Positions 7,661 to 19,018 are shown, counted from the first letter of the stretch. The stretch: 64,000 nucleotides of DNA from Halomonas sp. TD01 (GCF_923868895.1 NZ_OV350343.1:1922001-1986000), one strand, 5' to 3'. A program made the numbers and translations. Notes: generated from the letters alone by a model not told the origin.

Positions 7661-9055
7661 ATGACAATTTGGGTGCCTTCACTCGAGTGCTTTTCTGGGC
7701 CACGCTATCGCGCTATCGCCCAGTCTATTGGCGCAGCCATCTCGGCCGGAGAGCTTGCTCCAGGCGAACGCTTACCACCTCAGCGGCGTTTAGCGGATGC
7801 GTTGGGGGTAACCGTAGGAACCGTTACGCGTGGGTATGCTGAGGCAGAACACCATGGCTGGGTAACTGCCCGAGTAGGCAGTGGAACCTTCGTCAAACAA
7901 CCTGCGGAAAGAACCGTTTTTGATATGGCGTGGCGTCAGAATGATGACAGCGATGTCATCGATTTAAGCTTAAGCTTGCCGCCACCTCACCCGCTTCGTT
8001 TACAGGCGTTTAGTGATGCATTAAAGGCAATGAGCGAATCGCCTTCTGCAGTGACGCGGGGAGTTTCCTATCTTGATGCTCGGGGAGCCGAAGGTCACCG
8101 CGAGAGGCTGGCGGGATGGCTAGCGCAGTTAGGTATGTCGCTGAACGCGGATGAGCTGTTGATTACTCAAGGGGGGCAGCATGGCATTAGTCTTGTGCTT
8201 AGTACGCTGCTGCGCCCTGGTGAACTAATTGCTACCGATGCCTTGACCTATCCAGGTGCGATTAGTGCCGCCCAGCAAGCACACCTAAAAATGGTCGGTA
8301 TTGCCTTTGATGAAGAAGGCATGTGCATGGAGGCGCTGGAGGCGCAGTGTGCCCGCCAGCCGCCTAGGCTAATCTATGTGACACCCGACCAGAATAACCC
8401 TACCGGCGCTTGTCTCAGCGAGGCTCGGCGTGAGCAATTGGTAGCGCTTGCCAGGCGTTATGACAGCTGGCTATTAGAAGATGGTGTGCAGTACTTGCCT
8501 GCTGAGCAGCGCGGTACACCGCTGTATCAGTTAGCTCCAGAGCGGACGCTATTTGTCTTCAGTACGGCAAAAGTATTGGCGGGAGGGCTGCGTATTGGTG
8601 TTCTGCGCACGCCTAATGTGCTGCTTGAGCGCCTTGCCGCCGGGTTAAGAGCGCAGAGTTGGATGGTGCCGCCACTGATGGTCGATATCGCCTGTTATTG
8701 GATCGCTCAGCCTGAGGCAGCTTCGCTGCTTGCGTGGCAAACTGAGGAGCTGGCCGCGCGACAGCAAATAGTGACAGAGATGCTTTCCGGTTACACGCTG
8801 GGTCGGAGTCACAACGGCAGTAATGTCTGGCTCACGCTGCCGGAAGGGAGTCGCGCCATCGAACTGTGCAAGCGCTTGCAACTGCAAGGCGTTAAAGTCT
8901 CAAGCGCGGAGCCTTTTTGTGTGGGAAGTACGCCCGCGCCCCAGGCAATTAGGATTTGTATTGGCGCTGCTACTGATAGGCAGGCATTAACTCAGGCAGT
9001 GAGCGTTATTAAGCAGTGCCTGGCTCAGCCGCCATTGGCAACCATTACCGTGTAA
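7661..9055 (+). CDS. MocR-type (GntR family) regulator with PLP aminotransferase-like domain
   Basis: A 464-residue fusion of an N-terminal winged helix-turn-helix (residues 10-80, LPPQRRLADALGVTVGTVTRGY) with a fold type I aminotransferase-like domain (about 105-460). Visible PLP-site features are TPDQNNPTG near residue 248 and the Schiff-base lysine K304 in STAKVLAGGLRIG. Such proteins sense PLP with or without an amino acid and control transport or PLP-synthesis genes. It is divergent from the LysE-family exporter, which is the likely target. The ligand is unknown. Confidence 0.9.
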   Translation: MTIWVPSLECFSGPRYRAIAQSIGAAISAGELAPGERLPPQRRLADALGVTVGTVTRGYAEAEHHGWVTARVGSGTFVKQPAERTVFDMAWRQNDDSDVIDLSLSLPPPHPLRLQAFSDALKAMSESPSAVTRGVSYLDARGAEGHRERLAGWLAQLGMSLNADELLITQGGQHGISLVLSTLLRPGELIATDALTYPGAISAAQQAHLKMVGIAFDEEGMCMEALEAQCARQPPRLIYVTPDQNNPTGACLSEARREQLVALARRYDSWLLEDGVQYLPAEQRGTPLYQLAPERTLFVFSTAKVLAGGLRIGVLRTPNVLLERLAAGLRAQSWMVPPLMVDIACYWIAQPEAASLLAWQTEELAARQQIVTEMLSGYTLGRSHNGSNVWLTLPEGSRAIELCKRLQLQGVKVSSAEPFCVGSTPAPQAIRICIGAATDRQALTQAVSVIKQCLAQPPLATITV

Positions 9056-9075
9056 CAAAGCTGTTAATAACCAAG

Positions 9076-10080
9076 CTACTCATAACGGTCTTTCCATCCT
9101 TGGTGGTGTATCTGTTCTTTGAGCATTTCGAGAGTGTCGTAAAGCACTTGTTCGGTGACATGCGCACTCGTTTCATCCACAGTTAGCCAGCTGTTGAAGC
9201 CTGTTTCGGCCGTGCGCTCAACCAGTTGGCGAAACTCCGCTGAGTGAATGCCCTGGGCCAGTTCATCTACTAACCGTTGGGCAACCCCGCTAAGTGATGC
9301 CTGCATAGCGTTTGAGGCGGTTCTCCCCATGGGGAGGCGGTGTAGTTTTTGAATTTCTGGGCTTTCCCGTAGTGTTCGGCTGACTAGGTCATCAATCGAC
9401 GCCATGATAGCAATCCGATTCTGCTGATAGGCTTGGCCTACCGTCGCCTCCAGACGCTGGGATATTTCATGAATCAGCTGAGTTTTACGAGGGAGGATAA
9501 CGCGATCAATGACCCGCTCAGTGAGTGAGTCGCTGGCAGTGACCTGTTGCTGTACATTGCTAAGAAGCCGCAGTGCAATGCGATCGGAAAGTTCTTCCAA
9601 CAGTATGTCGTAATACTTGGCCAAAAAGCGGTAGCTGGACCAGCTTGTCACATCGATTAAGCGCAGCCGGTGCAGTCGGTTTAAGAGAGATACCACGCGT
9701 AGTACGCGCAATAAGCGGAACCCGCTAAGGGGGATGCAGCCAAGCACGTCGTACCAGTTAACAAAAGGGTAGAAAAACCAGCGGTGATAGCGCCGCTCGG
9801 CAATTGCTACCATCCAGCCCAGCAGTACATCCGCTATAAAAATGCCGACAAAAAACAAGTCGATGGTAATAAAACGGCTGTGGATCACTGTGTCGTAAAA
9901 AACGTGAAAGCCGGGTGTGAGGCTGGCAATAGCGTCGTTAATCGGTCCAATCAGAAACAATGAGTCAAATAGTAACAGGCTAAGGTTGATGATAACCGCG
10001 GCGAGGATGAAAAAATCCCAACCGATATGCGCATACTCAACGGTTTTAGGTAGCTGTGGGTTGCGCTCCCTGACGGGCAT
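9076..10080 (-). CDS. Voltage-sensor-domain-like membrane protein without visible pore
   Basis: A 334-residue protein with four hydrophobic segments in the first 145 residues (about 21-43, 70-94, 102-118, 121-140). Segment 3 carries NWYD, and segment 4 has Arg122, Arg125 and Arg128 at three-residue steps, then Arg135/138/140, as in the S4 helix of voltage-gated channels. No S5-pore-S6 region or selectivity filter follows. Instead there are about 190 mostly helical, charged, soluble residues (SDRIALRLLSNVQQQVTASD and onward). A proton channel, a voltage-coupled regulator, or simply an ion-transporter-fold relic are possible. AAGGAG lies 5 bases before the ATG. Only 32 bases separate it from the upstream acyl-CoA thioesterase, so the two are probably co-transcribed. 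Confidence 0.72.
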   Translation of the reverse strand: MPVRERNPQLPKTVEYAHIGWDFFILAAVIINLSLLLFDSLFLIGPINDAIASLTPGFHVFYDTVIHSRFITIDLFFVGIFIADVLLGWMVAIAERRYHRWFFYPFVNWYDVLGCIPLSGFRLLRVLRVVSLLNRLHRLRLIDVTSWSSYRFLAKYYDILLEELSDRIALRLLSNVQQQVTASDSLTERVIDRVILPRKTQLIHEISQRLEATVGQAYQQNRIAIMASIDDLVSRTLRESPEIQKLHRLPMGRTASNAMQASLSGVAQRLVDELAQGIHSAEFRQLVERTAETGFNSWLTVDETSAHVTEQVLYDTLEMLKEQIHHQGWKDRYE

Positions 10081-10112
10081 GAGGGCTCCTTGCTCTGCGG
10101 TGTGGGTTAGCG

Positions 10113-10637
10113 TTAAGAGTGCTGCTGGTGGTGGTTTTGATGAGTTAGCAGCTCTTCTTGCTCCGCCTGCTTACGCAGTTTTTTGCGCAGCGCGGCTTTT
10201 TCAAATCTCAGTTTCTGTAGCGAAGTTTCCAGCGCAAGTGGCGGCACTATCGCAGGCTTACCGTCCGAGTCTACCGCCACCATGGTGAGGTAACAGCTAT
10301 TGGTGTGGCGAATCAGCTTTTCACGGATATCTTCGGCCACTACCTTAACTCCGATCTCCATAGAAGAGCGCCCCACATGGTTAACGCTGGCTAGAAAGGT
10401 CACCAGTTCGCCTACGTGAATCGGCTGTTTAAACAACACCTGATCGACAGAAAGTGTGACGACATAGTGGCCTGAATAGCGGCTTGCACAAGCGTAGGCC
10501 ACCTCATCGAGTTTTTTAAGGATAGCACCACCGTGTACTTTGCCACTGAAATTGGCCATGTCGGGCGTCATTAACACGGTCATGGAGAGTTCATGCTGGC
10601 CGGGTAGGGCGCTGTGTTCAGCGTGGGTGTCTGACAT
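10113..10637 (-). CDS. Acyl-CoA thioesterase, YciA/BACH-type hotdog fold
   Basis: A 174-residue hotdog-fold thioesterase hydrolysing acyl-CoA to free acid and CoA in the cytoplasm. Family features are MTVLMTPDMANFSGKVHGG near residue 20, with catalytic Asp/Asn region and GKVHGG, then LKKLDEVAYACASRYSG, and VDQVLFKQPIHVGE near residue 65. The C-terminal 40 residues are a basic, Gln/His-rich helix (KAALRKKLRKQAEQEE...HHQQHS) beyond the usual domain. It is separated from AtoE by a terminator and leads into the voltage-sensor-like gene. Confidence 0.9.
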   Translation of the reverse strand: MSDTHAEHSALPGQHELSMTVLMTPDMANFSGKVHGGAILKKLDEVAYACASRYSGHYVVTLSVDQVLFKQPIHVGELVTFLASVNHVGRSSMEIGVKVVAEDIREKLIRHTNSCYLTMVAVDSDGKPAIVPPLALETSLQKLRFEKAALRKKLRKQAEQEELLTHQNHHQQHS

Positions 10638-10659
10638 AAATAAAAACCTTCAGAGATTA

Positions 10660-10686
10660 AAATGCCCGCCCCAAGGGGCGGGCGCT
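10660..10686 (-). terminator. Rho-independent terminator after atoE
   Basis: The 9-bp perfect stem GCCCGCCCC/GGGGCGGGC has a 2-base apex and is followed on the minus strand by ATTTTAAT. It ends the AtoE transcript before the thioesterase start. Confidence 0.75.
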
Positions 10687-10727
10687 ATGTAGGTAGCTAG
10701 AGTTCTAAAGCTATTGCGTCGTTAATG

Positions 10728-12038
10728 CTAAAACCATACTAGGCCAACGGAAATAATAATGCCGGTGACAAACAGCTGGATTAGGCAGAAACCCATGATG
10801 TCTTTCGCTTTCAGGCCTGCGATAGCCAGCACCGGCAGCGCCCAGAAGGGCTGCAATAAGTTAGTCCAGGCATCGCCCCAGGCTACCGCCATGGCCACAC
10901 GCGAAATGTCAGCACCTAGCGCTTCTGCAGCGGGTAGCATGACCGGGGCTTGAACAGCCCATTGGCCACCGCCGGAAGGCACGAACAGGTTCACAATGCC
11001 TGCGCTTAGGAAGGACCAGAATGGCAGCGACGTAGCGGTGGCGAAAGAGACTAACCACTCAGACATGCTCTGAGCCAATCCCGATTGCACCATAATGGCC
11101 ATAATGCCCGCGTAGAAGGGGAACTGAATAACGATTCCTGCGCCGCCTTTAATGGCTTCATTCAAGCTGTTGAGCAGGTTGCGCGGCGTGCGATGCAGCA
11201 CAATGGCCAAGAATAGGAACAGGAAGTTGACGACGTTAAGGTTCAATCCTCCGCTACGAAGTAGAAAGTGGTCGAGCAGGAACAGAAGCCCTGGAACGCC
11301 CACTAGCAGGGCGAGTGGCATGCTGTTTTCGAGCTTTTCTGCTGGGCGGGTAATACGACCTTGCTGTTCAGGTTCATCGTTTAACAGCTTTGGATCCACA
11401 TACACGCTGTCTTTTTCATCCGGCAGCATGAAGCGGTTAACCAGCGGTACGGCAATAAACAGACAAACAACAATCGCAAGGTTAAAGAAGGCAAAAATAG
11501 TCGAACCGGTACCGATAACACCAATTTGATCAGCGGAGAAGTGGCCCTCTGTTGCAATGGTCAGCGGAATCGAACCCGCAAGGCCGCCATGCCAAACCAC
11601 GAAGCCAGAGTAAGCGCTGGCGACCAGAAGGCGATAGTCCACCCGTATCAAGCGGGCGAGTTCCTTGGCAAAAAGCGCCCCAACAACGAGACCAAACCCC
11701 CAGTTAATCCAACTGGCAGCGAGCGACACGAGCGTGACCAGAATAATCGCGCCACCAGGGCTTTTCGCAGTGCTAGCGATTTTCTGCAAAATGCGTTTTA
11801 CCGGTGGTGAGCTTGCCAGCATAAAGCCCGTGACTAGCACTAGCAGCATCTGCATTGAGAAGGTGAGTAGCCCCCAGAAGCCATCACCCCACATGCGCAG
11901 CACGGCAAGCGGTGTTTGGCGCTCAACGGCTATCGCAGCGACAGACGCAATTAATGTTAGCAGCAGAACAAAGATGTAGGGATCAGGCAAGTAGCGCTCG
12001 ACCAGCTTAACTGCTGGTTTTGATATGAGTTTTAGCAT
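10728..12038 (-). CDS. Short-chain fatty acid transporter, AtoE family
   Basis: A 436-residue inner-membrane carrier with 10-12 membrane segments. The N-terminus (ERYLPDPYIFVLLLTLIAS), SWINWGFGLVVGALFAKELAR near residue 110 and VPSGGGQWAVQAPVMLPAAE near residue 355 are typical of the AtoE/TIGR00366 family, which imports butyrate, acetoacetate and similar acids. No ato catabolic genes adjoin; the next gene downstream is an acyl-CoA thioesterase, giving a loose lipid theme. A 19-bp inverted repeat 42 bases upstream of the start may be its operator. Confidence 0.88.
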   Translation of the reverse strand: MLKLISKPAVKLVERYLPDPYIFVLLLTLIASVAAIAVERQTPLAVLRMWGDGFWGLLTFSMQMLLVLVTGFMLASSPPVKRILQKIASTAKSPGGAIILVTLVSLAASWINWGFGLVVGALFAKELARLIRVDYRLLVASAYSGFVVWHGGLAGSIPLTIATEGHFSADQIGVIGTGSTIFAFFNLAIVVCLFIAVPLVNRFMLPDEKDSVYVDPKLLNDEPEQQGRITRPAEKLENSMPLALLVGVPGLLFLLDHFLLRSGGLNLNVVNFLFLFLAIVLHRTPRNLLNSLNEAIKGGAGIVIQFPFYAGIMAIMVQSGLAQSMSEWLVSFATATSLPFWSFLSAGIVNLFVPSGGGQWAVQAPVMLPAAEALGADISRVAMAVAWGDAWTNLLQPFWALPVLAIAGLKAKDIMGFCLIQLFVTGIIISVGLVWF

Positions 12039-12079
12039 GAGTGCTCTCTTTATTCGTTATTAGGAAGTGCGTGGCTAAT

Positions 12080-12098
12080 ATACGGCGGTACACCGTAT
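12080..12098. promoter_or_regulatory. Inverted repeat upstream of atoE, candidate operator
   Basis: Arms ATACGG and CCGTAT are separated by 7 bases (12080-12085 and 12093-12098), 42-60 bases before the AtoE start on the minus strand. This is typical operator geometry; the regulator is unknown. Confidence 0.5.
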
Positions 12099-12232
12099 TT
12101 TTCATCTATTGTCAGGTGCTTACTAAAATGCTTGCTCAGATACTCACTATTACGGTAGCCCAGTTAGTAGCAGCTATGCGTGATGAGCTTCAACGGAGTG
12201 GGCCCTATGAGTTTGGCGTTATGTTCTCAGCG

Positions 12233-13540
12233 TTATAGATTTCCACGCTGAGGGCGCCAATGGTGTTGGCGGTAGCGGTAATAGTAGACAATCAATACCG
12301 CCGAACGTGTGAACATAAAAAGCGTAAAGGCTAGCCACAGACCGTGGTTACCAAACCCTTGGGATAGCCACCAAGTAGGTAGGTAAACCGCTAAGCCAAT
12401 AAAAATACTATTGCGCATTTCGCGCACGGCGGTGGTGCCGATAAAGACGCCGTCTAATAAATAGCTCCATACGGCAATTAATGGCATTACTACCATCCAA
12501 GGCAGGTAGCTAGCGGCGGTGGCACGAACCTCTGCCAGCCCCGTCAGCAGGGCAACCAAATAATTTCCCCCTAATGCGAAAGCAAGGGTGGCCGCCGTGG
12601 CTGTCCAGAATGAGAATTGCGCTGTCGCCCTAACCGTCGCTGCAAACTCCCGCCAGTCCCGCCGCCCAAAAGCGCGGCCTACTAGCGATTCCGCTGCGTG
12701 GGCGAAGCCATCAAGTGCGTAGCTAGTGAGCATAATAAACTGCAATAGCACGGCATTAGCGGCTAACACAGTGTCGCCCTGGCGTGCCCCCTGTGCGGTA
12801 AAAAAGGCCATGGCAAACAGTAGCCCTAAGGTGCGCACAAACAAATTGGCATTAACATTAAATAGGGCTGAGTAGGCTGACAGCACCAAAAGCCGCTGCC
12901 GTTGAAAGCAGCCTTCCAAGTGACCAAGCTGACGTAGTACCAAATAGCCGCCAAAGGCGAGCGCGCTGTAGTCGGCAATCACGCTGGCCATGGCAACGCC
13001 ACCGCTGGTCATCCCTAGCCCCACCACAAACCAAAGATCGAGCACGATATTGACGCTGTTGGTCAGCACTAAAATCATTAGCGTGACACGAGCGTTCTGC
13101 TGACCCAAAAACCAGCCGAGGATGGCGTAGTTCGCAAGCACTGCTGGGGCTGACCAGAGCCGTATCTCGGCATATTCCCGTGCTAGTGGCGTCGCCGCTT
13201 CACTACCGTCTAACAGCCATAGGCCTAGGGAAATCAGCGGCGAGCCAAAGATAATCAGCAGCGCGCCGATAACGACTGCCATAATGAGTGACTGACCCAG
13301 TAAATTGCGTACATCACTATGTGCTTCGCGCCCGATTGCCTGGGCGACCAAGCCGGTAGTGCCCATACGTAGAAAGCCAAATCCCCAATAGAGAAAGCTA
13401 AACAGTGTCGCGCCGAGAGTCACGGCCGCCAGATAGCGAGAGTCGGGCAGGTGCCCGACCACGGCGGTATCGACAAGCCCTAGTAGAGGAACTGTTATAT
13501 TCGAAAGAATGATGGGCCAAGCAAGGGTCCAAATACGCAC
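12233..13540 (-). CDS. MATE-family efflux transporter, DinF type
   Basis: A 435-residue inner-membrane protein with about 12 membrane segments. The N-terminus (IWTLAWPIILSNITVPLLGLVDTAVVGHL) with the VDTAVVG motif and the pairs RMGTTGLVAQAIG and LDGFAHAAESLVGRAFGRRD are diagnostic for DinF-like MATE proteins, which exchange Na+ or H+ for organic cations or oxidised compounds. It is encoded 12 bases after the YfhL-type ferredoxin gene, so the two may share a transcript. The substrate cannot be predicted. Confidence 0.92.
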   Translation of the reverse strand: MRIWTLAWPIILSNITVPLLGLVDTAVVGHLPDSRYLAAVTLGATLFSFLYWGFGFLRMGTTGLVAQAIGREAHSDVRNLLGQSLIMAVVIGALLIIFGSPLISLGLWLLDGSEAATPLAREYAEIRLWSAPAVLANYAILGWFLGQQNARVTLMILVLTNSVNIVLDLWFVVGLGMTSGGVAMASVIADYSALAFGGYLVLRQLGHLEGCFQRQRLLVLSAYSALFNVNANLFVRTLGLLFAMAFFTAQGARQGDTVLAANAVLLQFIMLTSYALDGFAHAAESLVGRAFGRRDWREFAATVRATAQFSFWTATAATLAFALGGNYLVALLTGLAEVRATAASYLPWMVVMPLIAVWSYLLDGVFIGTTAVREMRNSIFIGLAVYLPTWWLSQGFGNHGLWLAFTLFMFTRSAVLIVYYYRYRQHHWRPQRGNL

Positions 13541-13552
13541 GTCGCAACGACC

Positions 13553-13810
<258 letters not shown>

Positions 13811-13873
13811 TCACGAATGGCTTTTCGCCCAGGTAGTTATATACCCGAGCGTTTTACTCAACAATATCGATCG

Positions 13874-16278
<2,405 letters not shown>

Positions 16279-16461
16279 GCCGGGTTCCTCGTGGTGCGGT
16301 GGTTTTTAGTAACAGTTATTGTCAGAGGCATAGCAAAAAAGTGCTGCTCATCTGCGCTTAATAATACTCTCGAGCGTGATCATAGCACCGGGCATACAAC
16401 GGCGTCATGCCGCGTGCGCGGTAGACTGATAGAATCACGTTTTTTTTAAGCAGGGGATGGC

Positions 16462-17127
16462 ATGCAGCATACATCACGACCCGTGGTTTCCAATCAGCCA
16501 GGCCCGCATCAAGATGTGGCGCGCAGGGTGGCGCGTGCCATAGAAAACCCACTGCGAAAGCCAATTGCTACGCATACTCTACAGGCGTTTGAGTATGCGC
16601 ATACGTGGCTTCAAACGCAGCAAGCACCGCTGATCTTAGATGCCGGTTGCGGTGTGGGTCTTTCAACACGCCGTTTGGCAGAACAGTTTCCATCGCATGC
16701 GGTTATCGGCGTCGACCGGAGCGAAGACCGGCTAAGTCGAGACCATGGCGAGTTGCCTGCTAACGCGCTGTTGGTGCGAGCTGACCTTGTCGACTTCTGG
16801 CGACTTGCTGAACAGGCAAATTGGGCGCCCGAGCGCCACTTTCTGCTTTACCCTAACCCTTATCCAAAAGCCGCGCATTTAAAAATGCGCTGGCATGGGC
16901 ATCCTGTTTTCCCCACACTGCTAGCCCTTGGGGGCCACTTAGAAGTGCGCTCCAATTGGCTGCTGTATGTTGAAGAGTTTGCTCTGGCAACCGCCCTGGT
17001 AACGGGAAAGCAGGCAACCATTGCATCGTTGGTTCCTAACGGCAGCTATCTAACGCCGTTTGAAGCAAAGTATGATCAAAGCGGACAAACGCTTTGGCGA
17101 TTACAGATTGAATTGGAGCGGGCATGA
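16462..17127 (+). CDS. TrmB-like SAM methyltransferase (divergent paralogue)
   Basis: A 221-residue class I methyltransferase. SAM-binding motif I is ILDAGCGVGLSTRRLAEQFP at residues 58-77. The acceptor motif reads LLYPNPYPKAAHLKMRWHGHP around residue 128, recalling the PDPWPKxxHxKRR motif of tRNA m7G46 methyltransferase TrmB, but with Asn for Asp, Tyr for Trp and few Arg. The N-terminus IENPLRKPI is also unlike TrmB. It may methylate a different RNA site. It starts a coupled run: its TGA overlaps the SMR gene's ATG. AGGGGAT precedes the start. Confidence 0.78.
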   Translation: MQHTSRPVVSNQPGPHQDVARRVARAIENPLRKPIATHTLQAFEYAHTWLQTQQAPLILDAGCGVGLSTRRLAEQFPSHAVIGVDRSEDRLSRDHGELPANALLVRADLVDFWRLAEQANWAPERHFLLYPNPYPKAAHLKMRWHGHPVFPTLLALGGHLEVRSNWLLYVEEFALATALVTGKQATIASLVPNGSYLTPFEAKYDQSGQTLWRLQIELERA

Positions 17128-17453
17128 CGTTTGTATATCTAGTGTTAGCGATTGTTGCTGAGGTTATCGCCACTAGCGCCCTCAAGTCTTCAATGGGATT
17201 CACACGACCGCTGCCAAGCATCATGGTCGTTGTAGGCTACGGCGTGGCATTTTATCTGTTGAGCCTGGTGTTGCGGACATTGCCTGTCGGTATTGCCTAC
17301 GCCATCTGGGCGGGCCTGGGCATCGTGTTGGTCACGCTGGTTGGCATTATGGTTTTCGGTGAAAAGCCTGACTTACCCGCGGTTATTGGCATTAGTTTGA
17401 TTGTGGCTGGAGTAGTCATACTTCAAGTCTTTTCAAAAATGAACGTGCATTGA
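17124..17453 (+). CDS. Small multidrug resistance (SMR) transporter
   Basis: A 109-residue membrane protein with four transmembrane helices of the EmrE/QacE/Gdx family. The essential glutamate is Glu13 in AIVAEVIATSALK; YAIWAGLGIVLV near residue 59 is the usual TM3 motif. These work as dual-topology dimers that exchange protons for organic cations or guanidinium. The gene overlaps the methyltransferase stop (ATGA), and the PBP4 gene begins 11 bases after its own stop. Confidence 0.93.
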   Translation: MTFVYLVLAIVAEVIATSALKSSMGFTRPLPSIMVVVGYGVAFYLLSLVLRTLPVGIAYAIWAGLGIVLVTLVGIMVFGEKPDLPAVIGISLIVAGVVILQVFSKMNVH

Positions 17454-17464
17454 GGAAAGTAAGC

Positions 17465-19018
17465 GTGACGTGCTCAGATATTAAGTGCTCAGATACAAAG
17501 TGTTTAAAGGTTAACGATTCTGCCGAGAAACTCTCAGCTTTTAATCATTCGGTTAAATCATCCATACGCCGCTGGCGTCGGACGTTAATGACAAGTATGG
17601 CAAGTGCTGCCTTGTGTGTAAGCCCTGCACTGTATGCCGATTTCAGCCGACTAGGCCAGTTAGAGAGTAAGGGGTTTGCAATTAGCGCTGAAGCGCGCTT
17701 ACTGGATGCGGATACCGGCAGTAATGCATTACTGGGTAGCCTGAATCCTGAGCGTCAGCTGTCGCCAGCCTCCGTTACAAAAGCCTATATGTCTGCTGCG
17801 GCACTCAATCATTTTGGGCCCCAGCATCGCTTTACCAGCCAACTGGTCAGTACGGGCAATGTGGAAAGTGGTGTGTTGCGCGGTGACTTGGTATTTGAAG
17901 GTGGGGGTGATCCAGGACTCACGACCGAAGACCTTTGGCGGTTAGTACAGCGCCTGCAGCTTGCTGGTGTGCGCGAAGTGGATGGCGCTCTGGTGGTCAG
18001 TCAGTGGCGCTTTGGCCCTGTTGAGTGTATTACCACGGATCGCTGTAATGCGCGTACTCGAGTCACCAATGCTTACAGTGCGCCACTCACCTCGGCAGGC
18101 GTCAATTTTGGTAGCTGGTGCGCCAACATAGCCCCTGCTGCGACTGCGGGAGAGCCTGCCCGCGTGGGGTTATGCGATAGCCAAGCTCCGTTAATTGCTA
18201 TTGATAACCAAGTCACCACACGCCCCGCTAATAGCGGCACAGACATCAGCGCAGAGCGCATTACCGATGAGCGTGGTGATGTTCTACGTCTTACCGGGCA
18301 AATTTCAACCAATGCGACTGCCCGTGATGTTTACCGTGGGGCTGGCGATGCAGCAGAGAAAACTGCCCAAGTATTGCTGAGCATGCTGAATCAAGCGGGT
18401 GTCAGTGTTCGTGACCCCTGGCGGGTCAGCTCAACCCGCCCACCGAGTAGCGCGCAGCGCTTGGCGGCAATTGATAGTAAGCCACTCCAGGAACTGCTGC
18501 TGCGTACGATGAACTACTCCAATAATTACATGGCTGACGTGCTGGCGCTGAATCTGGTGGAAACGCCCCAAGCGCAACTGCGCCAAGCGGGGCAAGCGAT
18601 TGAAACCTACGCACAAAGCTTGTCAGGGCACGGGCCGCTGACGATGCACAGCGGCAGCGGGCTGACGACTGATAACCGTACCTCTGCCCATGGTGTCAAT
18701 GTGATGTTGGAGGATATGTTTCACCAGAGTGCCCTTTTTCCTAGTTTCGTCGCTTCCTTCCAGTCGCCTGCCAATGGAGTAATGCGCTTTATTCGCCGTG
18801 GTTCACCAACGTTTCAAAATAACGTCATGTTGAAGACTGGCACGCTCAATCAGCCGTTTGCTGTTCGCGCCGTGGCGGGTTATTTCCGTACCGCTCAGGG
18901 GCGTTGGGGCGTGTTTAGTGTGTTAGTTAACGGCAGTGGTAGTACGCCTTACCTTAGCTGGCCCGAGGTGCTTGATCCCTTATCGTTGGACTTAGATGCG
19001 ATGATATTAGCCAATTAA
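17465..19018 (+). CDS. dacB: D-alanyl-D-alanine carboxypeptidase/endopeptidase (PBP4, DacB)
   Basis: A 517-residue class C low-molecular-weight penicillin-binding protein that trims and cleaves peptidoglycan cross-links in the periplasm. Active-site motifs are SVTK (Ser103), SNN in MNYSNNYMAD, and KTG in MLKTGTLNQ; an inserted domain between SxxK and SxN is typical. The start is uncertain. GTG at 17465 has GAGGAAAG five bases upstream, but adds ~40 unusual residues, including the repeat CSDIK-CSDTK-CLK, before the obvious signal peptide (MTSMASAALCVSPALYA). ATG at 17588 lacks a Shine-Dalgarno. Confidence 0.88.
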   Translation: MTCSDIKCSDTKCLKVNDSAEKLSAFNHSVKSSIRRWRRTLMTSMASAALCVSPALYADFSRLGQLESKGFAISAEARLLDADTGSNALLGSLNPERQLSPASVTKAYMSAAALNHFGPQHRFTSQLVSTGNVESGVLRGDLVFEGGGDPGLTTEDLWRLVQRLQLAGVREVDGALVVSQWRFGPVECITTDRCNARTRVTNAYSAPLTSAGVNFGSWCANIAPAATAGEPARVGLCDSQAPLIAIDNQVTTRPANSGTDISAERITDERGDVLRLTGQISTNATARDVYRGAGDAAEKTAQVLLSMLNQAGVSVRDPWRVSSTRPPSSAQRLAAIDSKPLQELLLRTMNYSNNYMADVLALNLVETPQAQLRQAGQAIETYAQSLSGHGPLTMHSGSGLTTDNRTSAHGVNVMLEDMFHQSALFPSFVASFQSPANGVMRFIRRGSPTFQNNVMLKTGTLNQPFAVRAVAGYFRTAQGRWGVFSVLVNGSGSTPYLSWPEVLDPLSLDLDAMILAN

